This document shows, in pieces, positions 51,498 through 62,377 of a DNA stretch of 64,000 nucleotides. Made by a program: the position numbers and the translations under genes. How positions within the stretch are numbered: position 1 is the stretch's first letter; the number at the start of each line of letters is the position of its first letter. Source of the stretch: Blepharisma japonicum (taxonomy: Eukaryota > Ciliophora > Heterotrichea > Heterotrichida > Blepharismidae); contig CATKHK010000096.1 in assembly GCA_949751835.1 (NCBI GenBank), forward strand, positions 62,001-126,000, in the 5' to 3' direction. The notes below the pieces were generated by a model that saw only the letters and a list, made by a program, of their open reading frames with translations, was not told the DNA's origin and ran no database searches.

Positions 51498-52182
51498 GAT
51501 ATATATGTTATAAATTCTTTTATAATTGTTTAGTAATTTAAAATGTGATTTCTTTATGGTGGTTTATTAAATTTTTTATCAAAATTATAATTTCATAAAT
51601 TTTTGAGCATAATTCTAGGTTTATAAAAATATTAATTTTATAAAGACAATAAATAAATCTAACAAATGGAAAGTTGAGAATTTAATTAATATGTAGTTAA
51701 AAGTCTTTTAGGTTAATGTGTATTTAAATTTATGAAACAAAATACCAAAAAATTCGCTCAAATTTTGATATCATATAAAAGAATGCTATCCTTCGCGAAT
51801 AAATTTAATATTCATAATAATCATCATTCAGCTGTGACTTACTTTGATTATTAATTATTATCAAAAAAATATTTATCTCAAGCATATATACATTATATAC
51901 TTCTTCTGTACACATTATAGTAGACTTTCTAGACAAGTGCTTTTTAACAAATTTTACTTTTGAGGCTTAATTTCTTATATTTTCTTTATATCGATTAAAA
52001 TAAAAATTATTCCAAAGCACGATTATAATTATTAGCAAATTTATAGCTAATCTTGGCCTATTTTTGATAAATATTTAAATATAATAGCTTTTCAGTATAT
52101 ATTCTTCTTTTAAACTCATAAAGGAGAATTTTTTAATAGTTTTGCATATTCCTTCTATAATTTTTTCTAAATAGGGTTTACA

Positions 52183-55100
52183 ATGAAAAGCCTTATAAGC
52201 TTATTTGCCCTTATTGTAATTGCAAATTGCATAAAATTTGGAACTTATGATCCATATCTTGATCCTGGCAGGATATTCTGAGCAAAAGACACTTGATTTA
52301 ACAACCCTATAGAACTCAGCCAAACTAATGCTGGCTCGTCAGTCACCTTGAAAATTCATTTCAGACCATTTACATCAGTGACTTCAGGGACTGTCCAAAT
52401 CATTTTCCCGAGATCCTTTTCAACAGAACCAAATAAAATGGCTACTCTTCCTAATACTTATAATTTGCAGGCTGGGAAAGACATTACTGCTGACTATTAT
52501 ACAATCCTTCCTAACTCTGAAGGAATTTATGGGCCAATTGGAATTATCACTAGGCACAGCGCTGGTGGGCAAATTGTAGACGCGAATTTCAATTTTGGTT
52601 TCATTGCTGTAACCAGCTTAGCGCTTAATGCTAATCTTAATGTCACTAGAACGAGTGTAAGCACTGTAACAAAAATAAATACCGATAACGCCCTTAAATT
52701 CTCATTCCAATTGACTTTTAGCCTTTGGGCTCATGATATCATTGAGATTATTCCAGATTCCAATTGGACTCCAAAATCTGGTATTGCCTGTAAATCAGTG
52801 GGAAACCCAAACCTTCTTTTTAACTCAAATAATGCTAACTCTTTGCCTTGTGCACTTGGAGTCAAGAGCTCACAAGCTGGAGTTGCAGTTGGGGCTGATT
52901 ACTACAATAATTACCGAGATAGTGTTTATATTTATGGGATTGCTAAAGAGGTTTATGTATCATCTGGATCTAGTTCAAATTATTATACCGTTGAGCTTGA
53001 TGTTAACACTTTTGTGTCGCCTAAATTTGCTACAAACTCAAGCAGCTGGACTATCAATATTTGAAGATGGGGAACCAATAACTTGCTTGCTAAATATACC
53101 ACGACTACAGGGCCTGGATCAACACCAGGGTTAGCTACTTTTATCAGCTGGAAAAATCAGAATAATCCGTCTCTTAATGTGACGGTGGATCAAACTATAT
53201 TTACTAAAGTTACAGTTGGCACTGATAGTCCACTTCCTGCTTGGAGTTCTTTGACTGTTACTTTTAGTGGTGTTGATATAGGAAGTACAGTTTGATGGTC
53301 AGATTTAGATGGCTCCACTGAAAAAGCTGATAGACTATGTCATGTTACTCCAGCAATTTATGGGGCAAGCTGCGAAGTATACTCTTCGACGATGGTAACT
53401 ATAAGATTTGAAAAAGAGCAGGCTAAAGGATCAGTATCGTTCGTGGTATTAAGCAAATTTTTTTCAGGATATGCAGCAGTTACCAGTATTACTACTTATT
53501 ATGGCTGAACTAGCAATGCTGTAGATAAAAGTGTAAGTGTGCCTGGTATATTCTCGCCCATCTTACGTTCGCCATCTAATTATAACATTCCTGATGTGGC
53601 CTTGCATGCTCTTCCTGCTTTAACTACGACATATCCTCAACTTTATATTTGAAGAGGTTATACTCCATATCCCCTGCATGACTCCAATACTCTGAATCAA
53701 GGAGGAGTAAAAGGTCAAGATATCTTTATACGTGTTACTCCAGGCAGCACAAATTCATGGGGTGGAGCTTCTGGTGTTGCAGCTAGTTTAACATTTTACT
53801 TCAACTGAGCATCTTCATTAGAGGTTGATACTCTTAACTCCGTCTATATAAGCGGCTGGCCTGCACTTAGTGAATATATTAATTCTGCTGAAAGTTTAGG
53901 TTCATGAACAGCAGGGGATCGCGCCTTAGCAGCAACAAGAGCTGCAACTTCTCTTACATTAGCTAGCCCCAATCAAATTTCTGTATCCTTCGCCGCCATT
54001 TCAAATACTCCATCTGTTGCATATGGAAGCTACTATATTTTAAGATTTTCTGAGTCAAGCTTACCATTCATATCCTCCAACAAAGCAACCTTTTATGAAA
54101 TCTGGGCAATAGCAACCTATAAAGTATCAACAGTATCTACAATTGAAACAGGCAGCTCAGTTATATCAGTGCTTCCTCAGAAAACTTCTTCAAAGCTCTA
54201 TACATTGTTAGTTTGCAATGACCAGCTTGATGGAATTCCTATCGTGAACTACTTTGAGCCAATAAACACAGACTTTGACTTTACTGGCCAGTCATATGCA
54301 ATTGATATTGAAATTGATTCAGGATATGACTATACGAAAGGATTTATGGGTACTGGTATCACGAAATATGATAATGCAGGGATTTTGACCATTAATAACG
54401 AATTTTTATCTTCTGCTTCTAATGCTACTGCTAGCTTTACAACTTCTGGAACAAACCTAACTATTACACTTAAAAATCTTGGAACTATATCTGTGAATAC
54501 ACCAACAAATGTTACTACTTATCTACCAAGTGCGGTTGCTACGCTAGGGATAACGCATTTTTCAGTATGAACATATTTTTATGTCGTCAAGCCATCTGAT
54601 CCTTCAGTCAAACAAATCCTTTATCAATCTTCGTATATCTCTTGGGACATTCAAACAGCTCTTAAACCTTTTGACTCTTCTTCAGAAGGAGCAAAAGCCG
54701 GATATTCCTCAGTCTGGTATATTGGAGATTCAAAAGGTGTTACAATATCCAACAAGCTTAATAGCGGTACTTCAGCAACTGCAATACTATCTAACTATAT
54801 CATTGGGATCGGGTTATCACCAGGCTTTACTTTTTATTCAGTTCCTTCCTATTCTGTAGTAGTCAATACAGCAGCTGCTGCAACTTCTCCTACCTCTACG
54901 ACATATTATTTAAGCTCTTCAGGTGATTATGGTGCAGGTGGGTTTATTATGGCTTATGGATCATCATGGGGCACCGCAACGCCCACATATGATGGAATTA
55001 ATTATAATCTAGCAGTTACCAGTCTTCACAGTCCAAACCACTCTACCTCAAGTACTTGGAATGTATGGATCGCAGCAGCTTCACCAGGATTAGATTGTGA

Positions 55101-58100
55101 ATATTCCAATTCTTATTCTAATTCTATCAAGATTCAAGAAAAATCTTTGAACAGCTCTAAATGCTATGCTGATACAAATACAATTATGGGGGCTAGTGCA
55201 GACTCGGTTAATCTGTCAATAACTTTTGAGTTCTCTATTAATATTAATGTACCTGAAGGAGGTTTCCTTGAATTTTTATTAGACAAAAACTGATCATGAC
55301 CGTCATCAGGCTTCTCGCCCTCAATATCAGCATCTTATTCAATTTTTGAAAATACTTTGACAGCTATCCTATATTCTGGCCTTTCAATTGGAACATATAC
55401 TATTGTAGTAAAAGGAGTCCAACCTCCATATAATAGGGAATCTTTTTCCATTTGAACAGGATGCTTTTATTCATTATCAACTAAAACCAAGTCAGGTGAT
55501 AAAATTGAGTCAGGTAGTTCAGGATCCTTAATAGAAATTACCTCTTCTGCTTCTATAATACCTGGAAATTCTTATTTAACAATTAATTCATATCCAAGCT
55601 CCCCACATGCAATAGTTGATATCTTGCTAGATTTTTATTTCGATAAAAATGTCACTGCTGGCAGCTATATTGAAATTTCAACTCCTAATGATCTACCCTG
55701 GTCTTATCCTGAATTATCAAGTTCCATTAAAGACTACTGCTGAGCTAACATTATATATAGCAGCTGCGCTATTACTGATAGTTCTACAATCATAATTTAC
55801 TTAGCTGAATCTATAATTTCAAGAACCAAAATCAATATTTATCTGGAGAATGCAATGAAATTTAAAGACCCAAGAAAAACAGGTGATTTTTTAATTTCTG
55901 CTTATTGGGGGCCTGATTCAATTCAAATTATAGATGGTTCATCAGGTATAGGCAAAAATTCAGTCAAGTTTTTAGATTATGATACGAATTCGATAGACTT
56001 TTATGGCTCTTATGATATTACAACTGCTGGAGAACTTTCATCTTATACTCTTTTTTTCGGCATTAGTTACTGAATTGGAGTTGATTTTGGAGATTATTTT
56101 TACATTCAATTTCCAAGAGATTTTGACCCTTATATCGGAGATGCTAAACAATCCAATCATGATGATCCAAATAGCTGATTTCTTGAATGCAGCTCAAAAA
56201 CGCTGGGAAATCCCATAACTTGCACTGTAGATCATTGGTTTGTCATTGTGCAAAGTTTATACTCTATAGGTACACATAATTTATACATAGATTTAACTAT
56301 TAGAGGCGTAAGAAATCCAGGCCCCTTTGAAGTTGGCTATTTTAAAATATGGCACTATGGCAATGCTGATAATCTTAAAGGTTTTACTTATGGACCTCTT
56401 AAATCAGAAATCCCTACTTCGCCTGCAAACAATATGAATCTTAAGCCTATTTCTATTGCAAACAGTAATTTAGCCGCTTCAACTGATTATAATTTTGATT
56501 TCTACCTACCAATGAATACAACTGCCAGTTTTAGTCCTGCCAATTCCTTCAACATTACGTTCCCTCAGCAGTTTGATGGCATATTATACACAGCTTGCAA
56601 ACTAATGGCATTTGATGAAACATCAGCTACAGCTCTGACTGAAGCAACTTGGGCAAGCACTTGCACTTGTAAAGTAGTAGGAAATATGATAAGCCTAAGT
56701 CCAACAGATACCACTCCTATAGTCAAAACAACAGACAGGATTCGTATTTCACTGACTAACGTTATCAACCTTTATTCTGGCTTGGCAAGAAATACAGGCT
56801 GGGATATCACTGGCTTATCATTCGGCCCTTCATACATATACTGGTCTAACAAGTTTGAAATAATTGTAGTTGACTGAACCACTAATATAGTTACTGGAAG
56901 GACTTATGGAAATCTCAACTCAGGATATGTAGGATACGGCCAGTACATTAAGAATCCTAACTCTACGGATGATGCGAATCCTATTATTAACTATGATCCT
57001 TGATCAGTCCATATTTGAGGAACTTTTGATTTCCAAGCCATCGAGCTTTTTCCTGGTCAACAAAGTAGAGATATTTATATCATGCTCACCTCTGGATCAT
57101 CTAATTTTGGCTTGAGATCGCAAAAATTAATCCTCACGCCAAAAGTGAACTCTAATAACCAAAATATAATCGATGGAATAAAACTCACTTCAGTTTATCA
57201 CCAATGAACTGCGTTTCAATTAGATGAAGAAATAGTGTTCAGAATTTCAGTAGCAACTGGAACTCCCAGCGGCATGTGCTATATAGAATGAAATTTAACT
57301 GAATATTGCCATGATGGAGTCTATTCAAACATCTATAATGCTTCTCATGTCGTTATTGTTAAAATTGGTACTCAAACTGAAAAAATTTCAATTACTGTTG
57401 ACACTGTTCCCACCATTTATGTGGGCTACACTAGTATTCCAATTGCTGTAAAGCTTGATAATGCTCCAGCATCTGATTTGACTGTTACTCCAATACTTGA
57501 TGACACAGTTTCAGGAATTTTTGTGAATCCAACCAGCCTTACATTTGGAAGAGACACCCAAATTCTTTACTTTGAGCTAAAAGTTCTTAACAGCTATGAC
57601 CTAACCCAGAAGCCTGTACTTAGTTTCTATCTGGCTGGAACTGATGTAAACTCTTTCATTATACCTTTTTCTCAATCCCTATCTATCGAATCTTTACCGT
57701 CTATATCATCGACAAGTTTAGTTCTTATACCTAGCAGAATTACAGGTACTTCAATTACAATGAATGTAAAATATAGCCAAAACGCTGTCATCTATTGAGG
57801 ACTTACATGCGAAGGCGTTCCTATGCTTAACTTTACTAAGCTCCAAAAACAAACCCAAAATCTTGTATCTCCAAACTCTGACACGCTAAGTCTTTTAAAT
57901 CAACTTGCAGCTGATCGTCAAGATACTGAGACCCATATTGACTATGCTAAAGATACTGATATTACTTCTTTCTTCAGAAGAATTCACAGGAATCACTGCC
58001 AAAGCTTATGGACTGATGCAGTTATCAATAGAGATAAGAGTGGCAAAACAACAATTTATTTAGATTGGCTTATGGATAGCACTTCATATCAGTTTTACGC

Positions 58101-58887
58101 ATACGCTGACAATAAAATTGGCACCCCATCATTTGCATCTTATGCATTTAAAACTTCAGCAATCAGTTTGGCTTATTCTACATCAGTTACTTTTCCAGGA
58201 GTATCTTCAGCAAGCAAAATTGATAGCGTTAGAAAATGCTTGGCGAAGAATATGGGAGTTAACCCTGATTGATTGATTTCTAAAGTCCCAATAATACTGT
58301 CACCTTCAGAATCTTTAATGTTCAATTACATAGTCGTTTATGATAGAAGCAAACTCAAATATTCACCACTCTTTATTCTCAATAATCTTGACCAAAATGG
58401 AGCAACTAGTGATCTGACTGCATTGATTGGTGTTGCCCCAGCAGCATATGGAGTTCCGACTCCTCTATCACCTGGCACACCACCAATTTGGGTAAATGCC
58501 CCATCTTTAAGTTCAAAATCTTCATCAATTGCCATATTTAGTGCAGTCTCATCACAATTAGGACTTGCATGTGTATCTTGTCGCGACTACACTTCAGACA
58601 AGATTACTTATGCCTGGCAAGTTGTTGATAGTCTAGATTGTGAGTCTAACATTGCATATGGAGTATGCGTCAATACTACATCAGAGACAACTTTTCAACT
58701 AATAGTTGATGGTCTTACCCAAGATACAAGGTACTTTTGTTACTTCACAGCTTGCAATAGCCACCCAATTAATCCCAATTGTACTGACTACACTGCAACT
58801 GCTCCTATGGCAAGCATAGATATTAAGACTGATGATGAAGCAGTTTTGATTGGTCTTTTATCTGCTTTCTTCTTAATCTTTAGCTAA
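52183..58887 (+). CDS. Giant secreted/surface protein 2
   Basis: 2,234 codons from the ATG at 52183 to TAA, one frame with TGA as tryptophan. The signal peptide (MKSLISLFALIVIANC) and hydrophobic tail are the same as in protein 1. The two proteins align along their whole length. Differences cluster at about residues 385-610, where many codons changed yet the frame stayed open, and in the shorter Asn/Asp linker. It also lacks the Ser-rich insert that protein 1 has near residue 2047. The uneven divergence suggests diversifying change or gene conversion in some regions. The function is unknown; a surface or cell-contact protein is inferred from the secretion signals. Confidence 0.88.
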
Positions 58888-59695
58888 AAAATTAATTCAA
58901 ACTTTTCCCAGTATGATTATTAATATATAGTAAAAATAAAAATAAAAATTTTGCAATTGATATTGTGAATAACTAATAATTATACTCTTTTAACCTAAAT
59001 GATTGCTTGCTTTAAAATTCAACGTTTTGTTTTGGAGATAATAAAGTTTTTACTATTTTAATAGTTCAAGTTTTATGTGCAAACATATTTCATATAAATA
59101 AATTAAATATATTTCTTATATTTATAAAAGCTATAATAAGATATAAAATGATTAGTTAGATCAAGAGTTATAATGCCAAATAAGGAGATGAAGCTAGATG
59201 TGAGAGCTTTTAAAGATCGACTGGAACTGGAAAAAAGCAAGGCAGAAATAATTCTTGAGGGAATATATGAGCAAATGAAGAAAAGATCTATCGTGAGCAA
59301 GTATAAATGCGAAATGTGTTAGAGTGGTAAATCATTAAACCATCAGAAATTTATTTTCTGGATAAAAAGTCGAAGGAATAATAATTTTGAATATATAGTC
59401 AGTTATTTATTAAGTCTTCTTAGAAACTTATAATTTTAGCATCAATTCGTAAAAATTACTCGGTATTGTCATTATTGCTAATAGGAAGTGTTTCTAAAAA
59501 TGCGGCATCTGCTGTATATAATCTTTGATCTTATTTTTGGAATTTTTAAGTTAAAATTATTGCGCTATCAGCACTAAACTCCAAGATAATTTGAACAGTA
59601 GAATCTACAAACTATATTGAAAAAAGGGTTCTAAAACCGTCATATATCAACCTGAGAATAGAGCATAGTTAAAAAAAATGCTCATAAAAATAAAT
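58888..59695. other. 3' region of surface gene 2
   Basis: 808 bp matching the 3' region of gene 1. The first 220 bp after the stop are nearly identical in both units. Apart from the short frame at 59173-59322, nothing coding is supported. Confidence 0.4.
59173..59322 (+). CDS. Short hypothetical frame, possibly a gene remnant
   Basis: 49 codons from ATG to TAG, giving a charged, helix-forming peptide (MPNKEMKLDVRAFKDRLELE) that ends SKYKCEMC. Beyond the TAG the same frame looks vaguely protein-like but has further stops. The matching place in the other unit has lost the start. I do not recognise it; it may be the 5' remnant of a larger gene rather than a working one. Confidence 0.25.
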   Translation: MPNKEMKLDVRAFKDRLELEKSKAEIILEGIYEQMKKRSIVSKYKCEMC

Positions 59696-59931
59696 GACTC
59701 GTTCTTCCTCGCCTGGAACTTCCAGTGATATGAATTTTATATTTTAGAGTATTATAGAAAACTAATAATATAAATCCTTAATAGAACCATCAAATAATTA
59801 AATACTAAAAATGAGCACCGTTAGCAGGAATTGTGATTAGCATAAAGGTTCCCAACAATCAATAGACTCAGAAAACCGCCAATTTAATTGAAAAGAGCAT
59901 CACATTGAGCTCCTTCCGACTGAGCGTCTAA

Positions 59932-60243
59932 AGCTCAGCAAGAAATGATGCTTTGTTCATCTCAAACTCCCACTTTTTCCTTTCCTCTAATTTCAACTCA
60001 TTCCGTCCTCATCTTCAATATCTCCTTATAAATGAATTTTGCATCGAAATGCTAAAAAATAGCTGAATGCTGACTAAGAATTGGGCTATTAGTCAACGTC
60101 AATTGCTATCAGTAGAAACTATGATGAATTTGCTGAAAATTGTATATGATGGAAAGCTTGCTATTTCAACTCCAGCTGATTGGCTAGTTCTTAATTTGGC
60201 AAATCTTCTGTTTTGCGAATCTTCCAAAATAATGGCTGGCTAA
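59932..60243 (+). pseudogene. Unrecognised open fragment with in-frame TGA
   Basis: 103 open codons between two TAA stops. The only ATGs that could begin it are well inside, for example 60049 (MLKNSWMLTKNWAISQRQLL). It uses TGA once as tryptophan and ends NLLFCESSKIMAG. A second frame just upstream (RLKLSKKWCFVHLKLP) also looks protein-like, as if one gene had been shifted. No family is recognised, so I list it as a probable broken gene. Confidence 0.25.
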
Positions 60244-61545
60244 TTTTTAAATATAATGGCTCATTCCTAATTAGATACAACTATTATGTTTCCATCATAA
60301 CTAAAATTATATTATTAAGAAATTGTTTCATCTGATTGATAGAATTAAAAAAACCCTCAAGCAGTTTTTACATATAAAAAAATAAAGGAAAATTGTTTCT
60401 ATCTAGATTTTATTTAAGATAGGCCATGTGCCATTAGTATAACTTTAAACAGAAGGATATTAACTTGAATTTAACAAAATATAAAAATAATTTATAGAAC
60501 ATCAGTAAGAAGATTAAAATATTGAAATTTACTTTATTAATAAAAATGAAATATAATTATCAATTAAAAGTTTATGGAAATTCTTACTAGCAAAATTTTT
60601 GTTTTCTTTGACATCTTTTGTTATTTTACCTCATATACCAGAGTAAGTTATCACCATATCTCTGAATTCAATAAAAGAATGTGAGAAAAATCTAATATAT
60701 TTTTACTGGGGAGCGTAAAAGCTTGAAAAATTTTAAAGAGTATTGCATTTTTATGCTTCCAGATCAATCAGATTTTAGAATGGAAAATACATAATTCTGC
60801 ACTAATCAAGAGCCTTTACTGATAAATATTCAGAAAATTATTTGAAATATCACTCAAGCATTTTTATTTTAAAAAAGCGATTTATATATAGCAAAGTTTG
60901 TATCGGACGTCTGTTTAAGATTTAGCATGAGACAATAATTGGATTTTATACTAGAAGAGAGTTTATGGCTAAATTATTTTGAAATCATATGCTGAAAAAT
61001 TAGATGCTAACTGACAAGACCATAAGATTGCTTATAATTGAGTTCGTCCGTCCAGCCAATTTTCTCAAAGAAAATTAATAAATTGATATTCTGAAAAGCT
61101 TCCTTTTGCTAACTTCAAGATAAGGGAATGCGTACATTTTTTGAAATCTGAAAAAAAAAGCTGATTGAAATTACATCAAAAATAACTTCATCTATAAGGG
61201 TCTTACACTTGACTGCATACTTTACGCTTATGCATTCTTATTGGAATATTTCAAGCTTTGAATGGGACCATAAATCATTTCAGATTAAATAGTTAAAAAT
61301 ATCAGCTATTTTTTTCAAAAGTATTAGCAAATATTTCTTTTAATAAAAACAAGATAGATGCTTTGCGTCATCTTATAATCTATTCTGGGCAGGCATCTTC
61401 TTTTTTTTCTTTGCTTTTCATGAAACTTTTATCCTTTAGTCGATCGATGATATTTTTGATAAATAAATTAAGATTTATTTTTTCTTTTACTCTTGTTCTT
61501 CTAAAATTTTTTTTGCCGCATCCTCATTGAGTCACTTTCCTAATT

Positions 61546-61854
61546 TTAGTTTTTAACTGAATCACAATTCGCACAATACTCATCTGAAATCGGCCAATTA
61601 AAAACTCCACCAGTTCATGTTGTTTTAAATTCGCGACAAAAATCAAGCATCCAATTCATCTTCGAAAACTGCAACTTCAAATAGTTCGCCATGAAGAACT
61701 CCAAATGAATCTTCATGTCTACTACACAATCTCCAATACAAGATCCAGCCATTAATGCACCATCTATTCGATCCTCCGAAATAGGCCACAGTAGCAGGAC
61801 GCATCTCCACAGTTCCCACAGAGTCTCCATCACCTTCAGCACTTTCAATTTCAC
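61546..61854 (-). other. Ambiguous overlapping open frames, minus strand
   Basis: Two minus-strand frames are open over the same DNA. One reads PISEDRIDGALMAGSCIGDC, then WTGGVFNWPISDEYCANCDS, and stops at 61546. The other reads PKRKKEPSEIESAEGDGDSV, then GELFEVAVFEDELDA. Either has natural-looking composition, so the coding frame cannot be chosen. A shifted, decayed gene would explain both. No family is recognised. Confidence 0.2.
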
Positions 61855-61874
61855 TTGGTTCTTTCTTTCTTTTT

Positions 61875-61889
61875 GGCGCGAAAAGCGCC
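61875..61889. other. GC-rich perfect hairpin
   Basis: GGCGC, a five-base loop gaaaa, then GCGCC: a perfect 5-bp all-GC stem in otherwise AT-rich sequence. The purpose is unknown; it may be an end of an old element or a structured RNA remnant. Confidence 0.5.
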
Positions 61890-62233
61890 TTCTAGTAAAA
61901 ATTAAAAGTTTAATTTTTGTATTAATATACGTTAAGAAATATTTATTTCAAAAATTTTACCGCTCTAGTTTAGAAGATGAAGGAAGAAAAACGTCAAAGA
62001 TTATTAAAGGAAACTATTCAACACATAAAAACAGTTAAAACTAGCTTAATAAACTCGCCAGAAAAAATATACCAAAATTAGGCCTTTGGCATCGCTAAAT
62101 ATTTTATCAAATATAATCCAAAGTTATTTTGCTAGACAAGTGCTTTAACAATCACTTAAATATAAATAAATATTAGGGCAAATGCAGTAAATGAAGAAAA
62201 TTTCAATAAAATAAAGATTCCTGTAAGATCAAT

Positions 62234-62372
62234 ATCAGAGGTGAGACAAACAGAAGCCACCTGCGCTAGCGCTCGGATCTGCAGGAGCCATCAGATATGC
62301 CTTGAGGTGTTCTTCTGTGCATGCTTCCTCCAAGATGATGAAAATTGTCCCATACTCTCTACATAATTCCTA
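62234..62372 (-). pseudogene. Coding-like fragment with a Cys/His C-terminal motif
   Basis: On the minus strand about 45 open codons read LCREYGTIFIILEEAC, then MAPADPSASAGGFCLSHL. A TAG precedes them and a TGA follows. The DNA is more GC-rich than its surroundings and codon-like. The LCRE...GGFCLSHL layout recalls bacterial proteins that begin CPLCxxE and carry GFCLPH, but the match is short. It overlaps no other gene and ends just before the third surface gene. Confidence 0.3.
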
Positions 62373-62377
62373 ATAAT

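Larger units (their letters stand above)
51504..59695. repeat. Segmental tandem duplication 2, right unit
   Basis: Partner of 42026-50434 in the same orientation. It begins inside a surface-protein fragment and ends at unrelated sequence after 59695. About 1.07 kb of relic sequence (50435-51503) separates the two units. The first 679 bases (51504-52182) are the duplicated upstream region of the surface gene and hold no other gene. Confidence 0.85.
59696..62377. other. Long stretch without a supported gene
   Basis: About 2.7 kb between the end of the second tandem unit and the third surface gene. Open or protein-like fragments occur at 59932-60243 (+), 61546-61854 (-) and 62234-62372 (-), but none has a convincing start together with a family match. 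A GC-rich hairpin lies at 61875-61889. The rest is AT-rich and shows stops in all frames under the TGA-tryptophan code. It looks like decayed gene debris. Confidence 0.5.

Noticed and set aside
59103-59300. 65-codon minus-strand hydrophobic frame
   Set aside because: It is antisense to the short plus-strand frame at 59173 and has the Ser/Phe/Ile make-up of reversed AT-rich DNA.
59320-59580. Apparent continuation of the 59173 frame if TAA and TAG meant glutamine
   Set aside because: All solid genes here end with TAA or TAG, so that reading is not justified; the stretch has about as many stops as expected by chance.
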